A stretch of DNA of 64,000 nt from Paraburkholderia caribensis (GCF_002902945.1 NZ_CP026102.1:2232001-2296000), one strand, 5' to 3'. Counted from the stretch's first letter, positions 24,702 through 34,096 are shown. Numbers and translations are program-made. Notes: generated by a model from the sequence alone, not told the origin.

Positions 24702-25564
24702 ACACGTTGGCGGAGTTCCAGTACCGGCTTCCCGTGCGGGTGTCGGGCGCGCGTCCCGGCGGGCATCGCGGGTCGAGCGTCGGCATCGGCCAGGAGTTCG
24801 CGGCGCACACGCGGCTGTTCGATCATCCCGATCCGCGCCGGATCGATGTGCGCGCAAGCATTCGCAGCATGCAGCGCGAATGGCTCGTGCGCGTGCACCG
24901 GCAACGCGTGGCCGTGCCCGTGCACGCCGTCGTCGATGTGTCCGCGTCGATGCGCTTCGGCGCCGCGAGCACGAAGCTGGACGTGGCGGCGGCGTTCGTC
25001 GAAGCGCTCGGGCATAGCGCGTTCCGGATCGGCGACCCGGTCGGCATGCTCGCATTCGACGACGCAGCGCGTGAGGATCTTTTCGTGCCGCCGCGACACG
25101 CGCGCGGCATGGGTCCGTTGATGGCGGAGTTGCTGCGCGATTGCGCGCCGCGGCAAACGCGCGCGCAGTCGCGCGAGCGCGGCTTGCGCGAAATCGCGAC
25201 GCGGCTCGCCGGCCGCGCGTGTCTGGTCTTTCTCGTGTCGGATTTTCATTGGCCGCTCGCCGCGCTGCCGGGACTGCTCGACACGCTGACTCACGCGTGG
25301 GTCGTGCCCGTCGTGCTGTGGGATCGCGCGGAAGTCGAGCCGCCGTCGCACAACGGCTGGATGTCGCTCGTCGATATCGAATCGGGCGAAATGCGCTCGA
25401 TGTGGATGCGCGATTCCGTCCGCGAGCGCTGGCGCAGCGCGGTCGCGGAACGCCGCGCGCAGATCAACGCGCTGTTCGCGCGACACGGCATCCGCCCGTT
25501 CTTCAATCAAGGCGCGTTCGAGCCCGAAGCGCTCAGCCGCTACTTTCTCGAGATGACGGCATGA
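24698..25564 (+). CDS. mxaS: DUF58 protein, MxaS-like
   Basis: The 288-residue protein begins at a GTG overlapping the ATPase stop (GTGA), so translation is coupled. It has the DUF58 core with a degenerate VWA-like motif VDVSASMRFG near residue 80 and a second conserved patch FLVSDFHWPL. DUF58 proteins partner MoxR ATPases. No signal peptide or membrane helix is evident, in agreement with MxaS being cytoplasmic. An open frame in the same phase extends far upstream, but its N-terminal part is a shadow of the ATPase gene. Confidence 0.83.
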   Translation: MNTLAEFQYRLPVRVSGARPGGHRGSSVGIGQEFAAHTRLFDHPDPRRIDVRASIRSMQREWLVRVHRQRVAVPVHAVVDVSASMRFGAASTKLDVAAAFVEALGHSAFRIGDPVGMLAFDDAAREDLFVPPRHARGMGPLMAELLRDCAPRQTRAQSRERGLREIATRLAGRACLVFLVSDFHWPLAALPGLLDTLTHAWVVPVVLWDRAEVEPPSHNGWMSLVDIESGEMRSMWMRDSVRERWRSAVAERRAQINALFARHGIRPFFNQGAFEPEALSRYFLEMTA

Positions 25565-26439
25565 CGCGCACCGGCACCTGTGCGACCGCGCTCGCATGCG
25601 CGTTGACGACCGCGAGCGCAGGCGTGCATGCGGAACCCGCGACCGTGCAGCAGCCGCGCGCCTTCGGCCACGTGCTCGGCGACATCGTCACGCAACAGGT
25701 GCTGCTCGGCCCGGACGATCGCGCCGCCGAATTGCCGGCGCTGCCGTCGACGGGCCGCGTCAACGCGTGGCTCGAACGCCGGCCGCCGTCGATCAGCACG
25801 GATGCCGACGGCCACCGCTGGCTCGTGCTCGACTATCAGGTGATGAACTCGCCGCGCGCGCCCGCCGTGACGTCGACGCCGCCGCTGCAATTGCGGCTCG
25901 CGTCGGGCAAGACGCTCGATGTCGTGGCAAGCCCGCTGTCGATCGGTCCGCTTGCGCCGCTGGGTCTCGCCGACGCCGGACGCCTCGCGGGACTTCAGCC
26001 CGACCGGCTGGTCGCGCCAGAATCGACGGCGCCGTTGCGGCGCGCGTCGACCGTGTGGATCGCGCTCGCCGTGGCGGTGATGATCGCGTGGCTCGGCTGG
26101 TGGCTATGGCGCAATCAGCGCGACGCGCGGCAGCTGCCGTTCGCGAAGGCATGGTCGCGCTTCGGCCGGCAGGACGACGCCGCACTCGACGCGAATCCCG
26201 CTGCGTGGCGCGGCCTGCATCGCGCGCTCGACGAAGCGGCGGGACGTGTCGTGCTGGCGGGTTCGGTGCCGGAGCTGACGGCGAAAGCGCCCCATCTGCG
26301 TGAGCTGCAGCCGCAACTCGAACAGTTTTTCCAGCGGTCGTCAGACCGGTTCTTCAGCCAGTTGCCGGCAGCGACGCCGTTTTCATTGCGCGAGTTGTAT
26401 CGCGCGCTGTATCGCGCGGAAAAGCGCCATCACCGATGA
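25561..26439 (+). CDS. mxaA: MxaA-like membrane protein
   Basis: The 292-residue protein has a signal peptide (about 1-24, ending VHAEP), a periplasmic domain of beta-rich sequence to about residue 160, one membrane helix (about 162-180, ending WLGWWLWRN) and a cytoplasmic helical tail with LRELYRALYRAEK. This topology and its place as third gene fit MxaA, which is required to load calcium into methanol dehydrogenase. ATGA overlap joins it to the previous gene. Sequence conservation in this family is low, so gene order carries much of the assignment. Confidence 0.78.
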   Translation: MTRTGTCATALACALTTASAGVHAEPATVQQPRAFGHVLGDIVTQQVLLGPDDRAAELPALPSTGRVNAWLERRPPSISTDADGHRWLVLDYQVMNSPRAPAVTSTPPLQLRLASGKTLDVVASPLSIGPLAPLGLADAGRLAGLQPDRLVAPESTAPLRRASTVWIALAVAVMIAWLGWWLWRNQRDARQLPFAKAWSRFGRQDDAALDANPAAWRGLHRALDEAAGRVVLAGSVPELTAKAPHLRELQPQLEQFFQRSSDRFFSQLPAATPFSLRELYRALYRAEKRHHR

Positions 26440-27434
26440 GCACGCCGCCTGATTTTCTCTACCCTTGGGCGCTCGTTTTGCTGCCGCTCGCCGCTTTGCC
26501 GCTGCTGCGCCGAAGCATCGATACGCTGCCGTATTCATGGGTCGCATGGCTGCCGCGGGATCGCGCGGGCCGCGTGATCGCGTTCATCTGGCGCGCCGCC
26601 GCGATGGTCGCGCTGGCGGCCGTGATCGTCGGGCTTGCGGGGCCGGGCTGGTCCGGCGAGCAGACGCGCATCACGGGAACGGGCGCGGAGATCCTGATCC
26701 TGATGGACGGCAGCGGCAGCATGAACCAGCCGATCAGCAGCGGATCGATGAATGTCGCCGACGCGCCCACAGCAGGCGAAACCAAAAACCAGATGGCGCG
26801 CGATGCGATCACCGCATTCGTCGCGCAACGCGTGAACGACCGCTTCGCGTTCATGCTGTTCGGCACGCATCCGATGCTCGCCGTCCCCTTCACCCGCGAC
26901 CGCACGGTGATCGACGCCGCGATTGCTGCAACGGGCGTGGGGCGCGGCACGCCGGATACCTTGCTCGACCGCGGCATCCAGTATGCCGTCGAACTGTTCG
27001 ACGGCCGCGCGCGCACCAGCAGCCGCGCGATCGTGCTGGTCTCGGACGGCGGCGCGCGGCTCGACGACGTGGCGCGCGAGCATATCCGCGCGGGGCTGTC
27101 GCGCAACGGCGTGGCGTTTTACTTCGTCTATCTGCGCAGCGGCATCTACAGTCCCGACCTGCACATTCGTCCCGCCGATACCGACCATTCGCCGGAAGCC
27201 GAACTGCACCGCTTCTTCCTGTCGCTGCCGACGCCCTATCGTCTCTATCAGGCCGACAGTCCGCAACAGGTTGCGCGCGCGATGAGCGATATCGCGCGCA
27301 ACGAAAACGCGCCGGTGTCGTTCGTCGAACGGCTGCCGAGGCAGGATCGCAGCACCTGGTGTTACGCAACGGCGCTCGTCTGCTGCGCACTGCTGACAGG
27401 CGTGTGGTTCATGCAAAAGCGGAGCCTGCGATGA
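26436..27434 (+). CDS. mxaC: VWA-domain membrane protein, MxaC-like
   Basis: The 332-residue protein has a hydrophobic N-terminal anchor (about 7-24) and a second helix (about 50-69), followed by a von Willebrand A domain with a complete metal-ion-dependent adhesion site, D91-G-S93-G-S95, and a C-terminal helix (about 306-325). The layout resembles BatA-like proteins and MxaC. Overlap with both neighbours is 4 bp (ATGA). It probably couples the MoxR-type ATPase to a periplasmic or membrane target through metal-dependent contacts. Confidence 0.83.
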   Translation: MSTPPDFLYPWALVLLPLAALPLLRRSIDTLPYSWVAWLPRDRAGRVIAFIWRAAAMVALAAVIVGLAGPGWSGEQTRITGTGAEILILMDGSGSMNQPISSGSMNVADAPTAGETKNQMARDAITAFVAQRVNDRFAFMLFGTHPMLAVPFTRDRTVIDAAIAATGVGRGTPDTLLDRGIQYAVELFDGRARTSSRAIVLVSDGGARLDDVAREHIRAGLSRNGVAFYFVYLRSGIYSPDLHIRPADTDHSPEAELHRFFLSLPTPYRLYQADSPQQVARAMSDIARNENAPVSFVERLPRQDRSTWCYATALVCCALLTGVWFMQKRSLR

Positions 27435-27991
27435 AACGGCTGCCTATCCATCTGATGTTCGGCGTGGCGACGCTGTGCTGCGTCGGCGTCGCGGGTTACT
27501 ACGCGGTGCGTCTTCAGCACGTCGCGCAGGCGAACGCCGCGATCGCCGCGATCGGGACGCAACCGCGCGAGCAATGGAGCAAGTCCGCGGCCGACAGCAA
27601 CGCGCCCGCCGTGCGGCTCGCGCAAGCCGTCGCGCTCGCGCGCGATGGGCAGCATGCGGAGGCGGGCAAGCTCTACTACGAACTCGCGCGGCTCGCGCCT
27701 TCGAGTGAAACGGGTCGGCTCGCGCTCTACGATCTCGCCAACATGTATCTGCGCGAAGCTGCCGGCGACAACGCGCAAGGCCCCGTCCGCTCACCGCCGA
27801 TGCTCGAAACCGCGAAGGCGCGCTATCGGGAACTGTTGCGGCTCGAGCCCGGCAACTGGGATGCGCGCTACAACCTCGAGCGCGCGCTGCGCCTCGCGCC
27901 CGAAGCGCAGGACACCGCCGAGGACGTCAACGACGTCAAGGAACAGCACAACATCAACGTGCGCGGCGCGGCGCCGGAGGAACTGCCGTGA
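27431..27991 (+). CDS. mxaK: MxaK-like membrane-anchored TPR protein
   Basis: The 186-residue protein has one N-terminal membrane helix (about 7-26) and a helical body with tetratricopeptide-like patterns (AVALARDGQHAEAGKLYYELARLAP and YRELLRLEPGNWDARYNLERAL). MxaK in methylotroph operons has the same size and place between the two VWA genes. It is coupled by ATGA to the gene before it. Its role is probably scaffolding in the maturation complex; catalytic motifs are absent. Confidence 0.78.
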   Translation: MKRLPIHLMFGVATLCCVGVAGYYAVRLQHVAQANAAIAAIGTQPREQWSKSAADSNAPAVRLAQAVALARDGQHAEAGKLYYELARLAPSSETGRLALYDLANMYLREAAGDNAQGPVRSPPMLETAKARYRELLRLEPGNWDARYNLERALRLAPEAQDTAEDVNDVKEQHNINVRGAAPEELP

Positions 27992-28992
27992 AGCGCGGCG
28001 CGCGGCCCTGGATGCGCTATCTGCGCGGACGCTGGTGGCAGCTGCCCCTGGCGTCGCTGCTGCTGGCGGCAGCCGTGCTGATGCCGCCCTTCGAATTCAG
28101 GCGCCCCGTGTTCCGGTATGTCGTCACCTTCGATATCACGCAGAGCATGGACGTCGAGGACGTTGCAATTGGCGGCAAGCCCGTGAGCCGGATCGACTTC
28201 GCGAAGGCGGCGATGAGCGACGTGCTGCAGCATCTGCCGTGCGGGTCGGAAATCGGCTGGAGCGTGTTCACGAATCAGCGCTCGCTGCTGCTGGTCGCAC
28301 CCGTCGAAGTCTGCAGCAGCTACGATGCGCTGCTCTCGTCGCTCGATCAGATCAGCGGAAAGATGCGCTGGGTCAACAGCAGTGTGATCGCGCAAGGCGG
28401 CATCTATTCGGCCGTCCGCGCCGCCACCGATCTGGGCCACAACACGGACGTCGTGTTCATCACCGACGGCCAGGAAGCGCCGCCCGTCGCGCCGAACGAA
28501 ACGACGGTGCGCGACATTCCGCAAGGACTCGTGCATGGCTGGCTGATCGGCGTCGGCGGCGACCAGCCAGCGCCGATTCCGAAGACCAATGCCGACGGCG
28601 TACGCACCGGCTTCTGGCAAGCCGATGAAGTGCGGCAGGTGCGGCCCGAGCCCGGCGCGCCCACCGTTGCGGAGAGCCACGAAGAACTGTCGCAACTGAG
28701 AGAAACGTATCTGGAAGCCCTGGCCGGACATCTCGCCTTCGGTTACAGACGGCTCGTCGGCCCGACCACGCTGCGCGCGCCGCTGATGGACGCGCGTTAC
28801 GCGCACCCGGTCCCCGTTGCCACCGATATCCGCTGGGCGCCCGCGCTGCTCGCGCTGGTGTTGCTGGTGTGGCGCTTTCTTCCGGCGCGGCGGATGGTGC
28901 GCGCGGAAAGACCCGCAAGCGCGTCAACCGTCACGGCGCGCACGCGCACGCGCACGCACAGCGCGCCTGTCACTGCAGGCTCATCGCAGTAA
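27988..28992 (+). CDS. mxaL: VWA-domain membrane protein, MxaL-like
   Basis: The 334-residue protein has a membrane helix (about 18-33), a VWA domain with site D49-I-T51-Q-S53 (DxTxS in place of the usual DxSxS) and a C-terminal helix (about 285-300) followed by a Thr/Arg-rich tail. Start is GTG overlapping the previous stop (GTGA). As the last gene of the overlapping set it matches MxaL. The mxaDEHB genes that may follow in methylotrophs are not found here. Confidence 0.8.
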   Translation: MKRGARPWMRYLRGRWWQLPLASLLLAAAVLMPPFEFRRPVFRYVVTFDITQSMDVEDVAIGGKPVSRIDFAKAAMSDVLQHLPCGSEIGWSVFTNQRSLLLVAPVEVCSSYDALLSSLDQISGKMRWVNSSVIAQGGIYSAVRAATDLGHNTDVVFITDGQEAPPVAPNETTVRDIPQGLVHGWLIGVGGDQPAPIPKTNADGVRTGFWQADEVRQVRPEPGAPTVAESHEELSQLRETYLEALAGHLAFGYRRLVGPTTLRAPLMDARYAHPVPVATDIRWAPALLALVLLVWRFLPARRMVRAERPASASTVTARTRTRTHSAPVTAGSSQ

Positions 28993-29091
28993 GTTGATCG
29001 CGCCGCGCGTCGAATTATTTGGCACGCGCTTAAAGAAACTGCCGGGCACGCAGAGTGCTCCTACGTCATCATTTCGTAAGGACACCCGGCC

Positions 29092-29415
29092 ATGCACTCG
29101 ACACTTATTTCATCCGTCTCCCGCCGCCTGCTTGCATCGACGGGCGTATTCTGCGCCGCGATGTCGCTGGCCGCAGTCGCCGACGCACAGATCACGGCGC
29201 CCGCCGGCTCGGGCTCGCAGGACAACCGCACCGCGCCGATGGGGACGAAGTCCGATCCGCCGCCCGCGCACACGCTCGAATCGAACACGCCGCAAGCCGC
29301 CGAAGCGAAGCCTGAGCAACGCAGCAACGCAAAAAACAAGTCGGGACACAAGCCGGAAGGCGCGGGCGGTTTCGACAACGGTCTGTATGGCACAGGCGCG
29401 GGCAGCAACAAATAA
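29092..29415 (+). CDS. Small secreted hypothetical protein
   Basis: The 107-residue product has a signal peptide (about 1-32, ending VADAQ) and a mature part of low complexity rich in Ala, Pro, Asn and Lys that ends with GLYGTGAGSNK. Similar short proteins with this ending are common in Burkholderia, sometimes mislabelled beta-xylosidase, but at this size no enzyme domain is possible. It follows the mxa-type operon by 99 bp and may be cotranscribed, though nothing shows a functional link. AAGGA lies upstream of the ATG. Confidence 0.65.
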   Translation: MHSTLISSVSRRLLASTGVFCAAMSLAAVADAQITAPAGSGSQDNRTAPMGTKSDPPPAHTLESNTPQAAEAKPEQRSNAKNKSGHKPEGAGGFDNGLYGTGAGSNK

Positions 29416-29429
29416 CATGCAAGCCGCGG

Positions 29430-29804
29430 TCACGATTCTCCGACGCGATCGATGTTCTTTCGAGTCACGTCCTCTTCACTTCCCTGCTTTTCTTCGGACC
29501 ATTTGAGCAACGAATCGAGCGCGGGACACAATGCCTGTCCCCACTCGGTCATCCGGTACTCGACCTTGGGCGGCACCTGCGGATATTGCCTTCGCTCGAC
29601 AATGCCGTCCGCCTCCAGTTGTCGCAACTGTTGAGCGAGCATCTTTTGCGAAATGCCGGGAATCAGCTTTTCGAGGTCCGAGAAGCGCTGCACCTGGCCG
29701 CCAAACAGATGAAAAAGAATCACGAGTTTCCAGCGTCCTTCGAGCAAACGAAAAACGGCTTCGACGTCGGCGGCGGCCGTTGCGGCCGTATAAACCTTCC
29801 TCAT
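29430..29804 (-). CDS. HxlR-family transcriptional regulator
   Basis: The 124-residue protein is a single winged helix of the HxlR (DUF24) group: LLEGRWKLVILFHLF, then FSDLEKLIPGISQKMLAQQLRQLEADGIV, then YRMTEWGQAL. The usual N-terminal redox cysteine of many members is not present; the only Cys is late (ALCPAL). It is divergent from the SDR gene at 29896 with 91 bp between starts, the standard arrangement for an HxlR regulator and its oxidoreductase target. Confidence 0.9.
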   Translation of the reverse strand: MRKVYTAATAAADVEAVFRLLEGRWKLVILFHLFGGQVQRFSDLEKLIPGISQKMLAQQLRQLEADGIVERRQYPQVPPKVEYRMTEWGQALCPALDSLLKWSEEKQGSEEDVTRKNIDRVGES

Positions 29805-29895
29805 AGGTAAGTCACTTACTTTTCCGTGCGTTCTTGTGGAACAGGTTGGGGATAGCGAGAATGAATGTATCGCAATTCACGACTTCATATCGGAT

Positions 29896-30678
29896 ATGGC
29901 ATTGAACGCATTGAACCTCGCAGGCATGCGAACGCTCGTCACGGCAGGCACGAAAGGGATCGGCAAAGCGGTTGTCGAGCGCTTCGTCGAACTGGGCGCA
30001 ACGGTGTTGACGACTGCGCGCACGCACACGCCGGATCTCGACGCACAACACTTCGTGACCGCGGATCTGAGCACCGCAGAGGGTTGCGCAAGCGTCGCGC
30101 GGGCGGTTCAGGAAAGGCTTGGCGGGCTCGATGCGATCGTGCACGTGCTCGGCGGTTCATCCGCGCCCGCCGGGGGCTTTGCCGCGCTCGGCGACGACGA
30201 GTGGCAACGGGAACTCGACCTTAATCTCTTTCCCGCCGTGCGGCTCGATCGCGCGCTGCTGCCGGCCATGATTGCGCAGGGAAAAGGCGTCGTCATTCAT
30301 GTGACGTCGATACAGAACCGTCTGCCATTGCCCGAATCGACGACAGCCTATGCGGCCGCGAAGGCTGCGTTATCGGCGTATAGCAAAGCGCTGTCGAAGG
30401 AAGTGACGCCCAGGGGTATCCGCGTCGTACGTGTATCGCCTGGCTGGGTCGAAACGGAAGCCGCCGTCGCATTGGCGGAACGTCTCGCCGCGCAAGCGGG
30501 CACCGACTACGAAGGCGGCAAGTCGATCATCATGAAGTCGCTGGGCGGCATTCCGCTCGGTCGTCCGGCAAAGCCTGCCGAAGTCGCGAATCTGATCGCG
30601 TTCCTGGCTTCGCCGCTCGCATCGGCGATCAGTGGAACGGAGTATGTGATCGATGGGGGAACGGTGCCGACGGTGTAG
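29896..30678 (+). CDS. SDR-family oxidoreductase
   Basis: The 260-residue NAD(P)-dependent protein has the cofactor loop TAGTKGIG, the active-site YAAAK and the usual C-terminal DGG segment. The glycine-rich motif begins TAG rather than TGG, which is tolerated in the family. I use the ATG at 29896, where the Rossmann strand begins soon after; an in-frame ATG at 29836 would lie too near the divergent HxlR start. Substrate unknown; HxlR pairing suggests induction by an electrophile, quinone or aldehyde. Confidence 0.87.
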   Translation: MALNALNLAGMRTLVTAGTKGIGKAVVERFVELGATVLTTARTHTPDLDAQHFVTADLSTAEGCASVARAVQERLGGLDAIVHVLGGSSAPAGGFAALGDDEWQRELDLNLFPAVRLDRALLPAMIAQGKGVVIHVTSIQNRLPLPESTTAYAAAKAALSAYSKALSKEVTPRGIRVVRVSPGWVETEAAVALAERLAAQAGTDYEGGKSIIMKSLGGIPLGRPAKPAEVANLIAFLASPLASAISGTEYVIDGGTVPTV

Positions 30679-30730
30679 GCGCGGCTCTTGTTCCCGCAGC
30701 CGAGGCGAGCCGTCTTGAGACACCGTGCCG

Positions 30731-31660
30731 CTAGCGTACCCAACCACGTTCGATCAACGGCACGTCCCATCCTGGCTCGGAGCCAAGCCAATCCGCCAGA
30801 AATTCGACGAGCGCCTTCACCTTGAGCGCCTGGCGTTGCGTGGCTGGGTACACGGCCGCGAAGTTCAAAGGCGACAGCGCGTAGTCGGCCAGAACGGGCA
30901 CCAGCGAGCCGTCGAGTAGCGGCGCGCTCGCCACCAGCGTAGGCAAACACACGACACCGCCGCCCGTCAGCGCATAGTCGCGCAGCAGATGCACGGAGTT
31001 CGAGCGGATCATGCCGGGCAGTTCCATTTCGAAGACCTCGTCGCCGCGCGTCATCGTCCAGTGGTTGCGCGATGGATAGCCTGAATAGAGCGCCGTCGTG
31101 TGCTCGAGCAACTCGCGAGGGTGCTGCGGCGCGCCATGCGCTTCGACGTACGACGGCGCCGCGCAAAAGAGCCGCCTCACGGTAAAGAGCCGCCGCTCGA
31201 TCAACGACTCCGAGATAGCGGGGAAGACCTGAAACGCGACATCGAAGCCTTCTTCGATGGGATCGACTACCCGGTCGTTCACGATGATGTCGAGCTGGAT
31301 GGCGGGATAGCGCCGGTTGAATTCCCCTAACACTGCGCCGAAATGACCCAACGCGAAACCAGGCAGCATCTGGATCCGCAGCCGCCCGGTAGGCGTGGCG
31401 CGCAATTCGCGCATCTGGTCGGTCAGGTCGTTGACGCGTCCCACCACCTCCGCGCATTCACGGTAGAAGGCCTCGCCGACTTCGGAGAGGCGCACGTGCC
31501 GCGTGCTGCGGTGGAACAACGGGGCGTTGACGAAGCGCTCCAGTTGCTGGATGCGGTTCGTCACGACCGAACTGGTCACGCCGAGTTGTCGTGATGCCTC
31601 CGCGAAGCTGCTCGTTTCCGCAACCCGCACGAAAGCCTCGATACTCAGAAAACGATCCAT
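30731..31660 (-). CDS. LysR-family transcriptional regulator
   Basis: The 309-residue protein has a winged helix (about 1-60, FVRVAETSSFAEASRQLGV) and a substrate domain of the CrgA/YafC-like group (GRLRIQMLPGFALGHFG). It is convergent with the SDR gene and lies 118 bp upstream of the end of the MFS transporter gene in the same direction. Target is not obvious; the MFS gene is the nearest candidate. Both domains are full length. Confidence 0.9.
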   Translation of the reverse strand: MDRFLSIEAFVRVAETSSFAEASRQLGVTSSVVTNRIQQLERFVNAPLFHRSTRHVRLSEVGEAFYRECAEVVGRVNDLTDQMRELRATPTGRLRIQMLPGFALGHFGAVLGEFNRRYPAIQLDIIVNDRVVDPIEEGFDVAFQVFPAISESLIERRLFTVRRLFCAAPSYVEAHGAPQHPRELLEHTTALYSGYPSRNHWTMTRGDEVFEMELPGMIRSNSVHLLRDYALTGGGVVCLPTLVASAPLLDGSLVPVLADYALSPLNFAAVYPATQRQALKVKALVEFLADWLGSEPGWDVPLIERGWVR

Positions 31661-31778
31661 GCCGCTTCCCTGTCATCGTGTACAGCACGTCAGTTTATAC
31701 GCGCTGACGCCAGTGACAGTGGCATGCAAGAACGTTGGCCCGGGCACGCCGTGCGCACGGACCTCGGTATCGGCGGCT

Positions 31779-33059
31779 TTATTCGAATTGCTCAGCCGCA
31801 GGAAACTCCGCCGTCGATGCATTGCTGCGGCGCACTTTGGCAGGCGCCGTCTCCTTGAGCAGCAAGCTCACGCCGATGCCAAGCAGCACTGCGCAGATCG
31901 GCAGCCACAGGATATTCTGAATGCCAAAGCGAGTCGCAACGAAGCCAGCAAGCGAAGGCGCGACACCGCCGCCGAAGATCTCGCCCGCGCCAACCACGAT
32001 CCCGATTGCCGTCGAGACCATGCCGACGGGCGCCGCCTCCGTCGCGACCGGGCCGGAGAGCAGCGAAACGAGACCAAGCGTGAAAAACGCCGCCACGAAC
32101 AGCACCGCGAACAAGGCGACGGGCTGCGCGCCGAGCCCGCGAAACACGTACAGCATCACAGCCGTCCCCGCAAAACCGATGACGCTCGCAAAGCGCCGCC
32201 CCGTCAGATCAGAAAGCCCCGGCAAGCCGAATTGGCCGACGAACCCACCGAAGCCGATCGCCGAGACCACGATGCCCATGCGCTGCGTGTCGAGCCCCAG
32301 GTATTCGGTGAGATAGAGGGGCAGCATCGCCCCCAGCACGAAGACACCCGTCATCGCACAGAACAGCGCGACCATGGCGACGCGGATGTTCCCGCTTTTC
32401 AGCACGTCGCGCCAGTTGCCGCGCCTCGCTTGCGCCACGGCCGGCGCGGACGGATCGGACAGCGTCGATACACGCGTGGTCCTGGGCTCGCGAATCACGC
32501 GGAACATCAGCAAGCCGAGGATCAGCCCGGGAATGGAGACCAACGCGAACACCCAGCGCCACGACATCACGTTCAGTAACTGCGTGGCAATGATCGGCGA
32601 AAGCGCCAGTCCGAACAGCGCGAATCCGCTTTGCTGGAGCCCGAGATTGAAGCCACGGCGTTTCGGATGCGAGGCGTCGGCGGTCGCGGCGAAACTGGTC
32701 GGGCAGAACGAACCCTCGGCGACGCCCATCAGGGCCCGCACGGCCATCAGACTCGCGAGTCCGCCCGCAACCCCCGACAATCCCGACAATAACGAGAACG
32801 CGATGATCGCGGGAATCAGAACCTTGCGGCGTCCGAACCTGTCGGAAATGCCGCCCATCAACGCCGCGAAGATACCCCATGAAAGACCGAGGATGCCGAT
32901 ACAGTTGCCGACGTCCTGGGCCGTCAGATGCAGGTCCTTCATGATGGACGGAAAGAGCGGCGCGATCAGCCACCGGTCGAGGCCCACCAGCCCGAAGCCG
33001 AGCGCGAGCAGCGTCACTGCTTTCCATTCGTAGGACACGTCCCACTGGTTCGATCTCAT
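31779..33059 (-). CDS. MFS transporter, ACS/AAHS-like
   Basis: The 426-residue protein has 12 predicted helices with the loop 2-3 motif GGISDRFGRRKVLIP and DRWLIAPLFPSIMKDL in helix 1, close to the anion:cation symporter type (hexuronate, phthalate, sialate carriers). The ATG at 33059 has AGGAGA 8 bp upstream; a longer frame to 33287 lacks one. No catabolic gene is directly coupled. The substrate may be an organic acid or a sugar acid from the neighbouring carbohydrate cluster, but this is inference. Confidence 0.85.
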   Translation of the reverse strand: MRSNQWDVSYEWKAVTLLALGFGLVGLDRWLIAPLFPSIMKDLHLTAQDVGNCIGILGLSWGIFAALMGGISDRFGRRKVLIPAIIAFSLLSGLSGVAGGLASLMAVRALMGVAEGSFCPTSFAATADASHPKRRGFNLGLQQSGFALFGLALSPIIATQLLNVMSWRWVFALVSIPGLILGLLMFRVIREPRTTRVSTLSDPSAPAVAQARRGNWRDVLKSGNIRVAMVALFCAMTGVFVLGAMLPLYLTEYLGLDTQRMGIVVSAIGFGGFVGQFGLPGLSDLTGRRFASVIGFAGTAVMLYVFRGLGAQPVALFAVLFVAAFFTLGLVSLLSGPVATEAAPVGMVSTAIGIVVGAGEIFGGGVAPSLAGFVATRFGIQNILWLPICAVLLGIGVSLLLKETAPAKVRRSNASTAEFPAAEQFE

Positions 33060-33459
33060 CCTTGTCTCCTGTATCAGATTCGACGGCGACCGCACGCAGT
33101 GCAAGCAGCCCGCGGCGTACACAGCGCCGACGTGGGAAGAATGATCCAGGTGCCACGGGGAAAGAATGCGACGACGACCGAATACGTCATTCGCGAATTG
33201 CAAACAATGTCCGCGACACGCCCCGCGAGGCGCACCGGACAAGGATTTGGGCTGAAAGCGAAGGTGCCGGCACCGGGTGTTTGGCACGCCCCAGGGCTAC
33301 TCCCGGTAGACGCGCGCGCGATCTGGCGGCGGCCTGATGTCAGTGAGAGAACCGGCTGCGTGGCGACGCGCGGCGGACGACTTCCCCGGGGCTGTGCCGG
33401 AGAGTCAATGACCCCGGGTCAGACGCTCGCCGCCTGCCCGATCCTGTAATTCGTGTCTT
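33060..33459. other. Intergenic region without a supported gene
   Basis: A 400-bp GC-rich stretch between the MFS start and the end of dhaL. Open frames in it are Arg/Pro-rich and lack ribosome sites. The MFS promoter must lie in the left third. I see no terminator with a T-run after dhaL. Confidence 0.4.
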
Positions 33460-34083
33460 TCAACCTAGCGCTGCCAAGAGCGCCTCCAGAAACCTCAAAT
33501 ACGCGGTTGCCCCCGGATCGGCGTGACCGATGCTGCGCTCCTGCACCCACGCCGCACGCCCCTTCTGCGACTGCAGCGCGGCCGTCGTTTCTACCTGCCG
33601 CCGCGCGGTCGCAATCATCTCCGCCAGAATCTCACGCGCGCTCCCGCTCGACGCCTCGAGCACATCGAGGCTCGGCACCAGCGCATCGAGCACGGTCTTG
33701 TCGCCGACCTTGCTCTTGCCGCGTTCGACGATGCGCGCCGCTATCGCGCGCCCGATCGTGAGCATGTCGTCCTTGCCGACCTCATGCTTATCCGCCATCG
33801 TCTTTGCCGCCGCCAACAGGCCGCCGCCCGTCAACGCCGCGAACGTCGACGGATTAGCCGTCGAAAAGGCCTGGCCGGCGGCCCGCAACATGTCGCTTAT
33901 CGCTGGGTCATCGGGTAAAGCGGCGAGCGCTTTCACGACGGCGGCCGATCCCGCCTTCACCGTGATGCCGAGATCGCCGTCGCCAAGCGCCGCATCGAGG
34001 TCGCGCAATTCGTCGGTGTGCGCCGGCAGCGCATCCAGCACACGCATCAACAGCGCACGGACTTCATTGGAGGACAGGCTCAT
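33460..34083 (-). CDS. dhaL: DhaL-type kinase subunit
   Basis: The 207-residue protein is the nucleotide-binding DhaL domain: DLDAALGDGDLGITV supplies the Asp cluster that holds Mg-ADP, and FAALTGGGLLAAAKTM and the late AWVQERSIGHADPGA segments are conserved. It lies 13 bp after dhaK. DhaL works with DhaK to phosphorylate dihydroxyacetone or a related ketose such as erythrulose. The phosphotransferase subunit DhaM, which recharges DhaL in E. coli, is not in this cluster, so phosphate may come directly from ATP or from a DhaM elsewhere. Confidence 0.92.
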   Translation of the reverse strand: MSLSSNEVRALLMRVLDALPAHTDELRDLDAALGDGDLGITVKAGSAAVVKALAALPDDPAISDMLRAAGQAFSTANPSTFAALTGGGLLAAAKTMADKHEVGKDDMLTIGRAIAARIVERGKSKVGDKTVLDALVPSLDVLEASSGSAREILAEMIATARRQVETTAALQSQKGRAAWVQERSIGHADPGATAYLRFLEALLAALG

Positions 34084-34096
34084 GATGTGCGCTCCA

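Noticed and set aside
23561..25564. A 667-codon frame read as one long protein containing the DUF58 part
   Set aside because: The first 379 codons overlap the ATPase gene in another frame and are low-complexity; the real gene starts at the GTG at 24698 that overlaps the ATPase stop.
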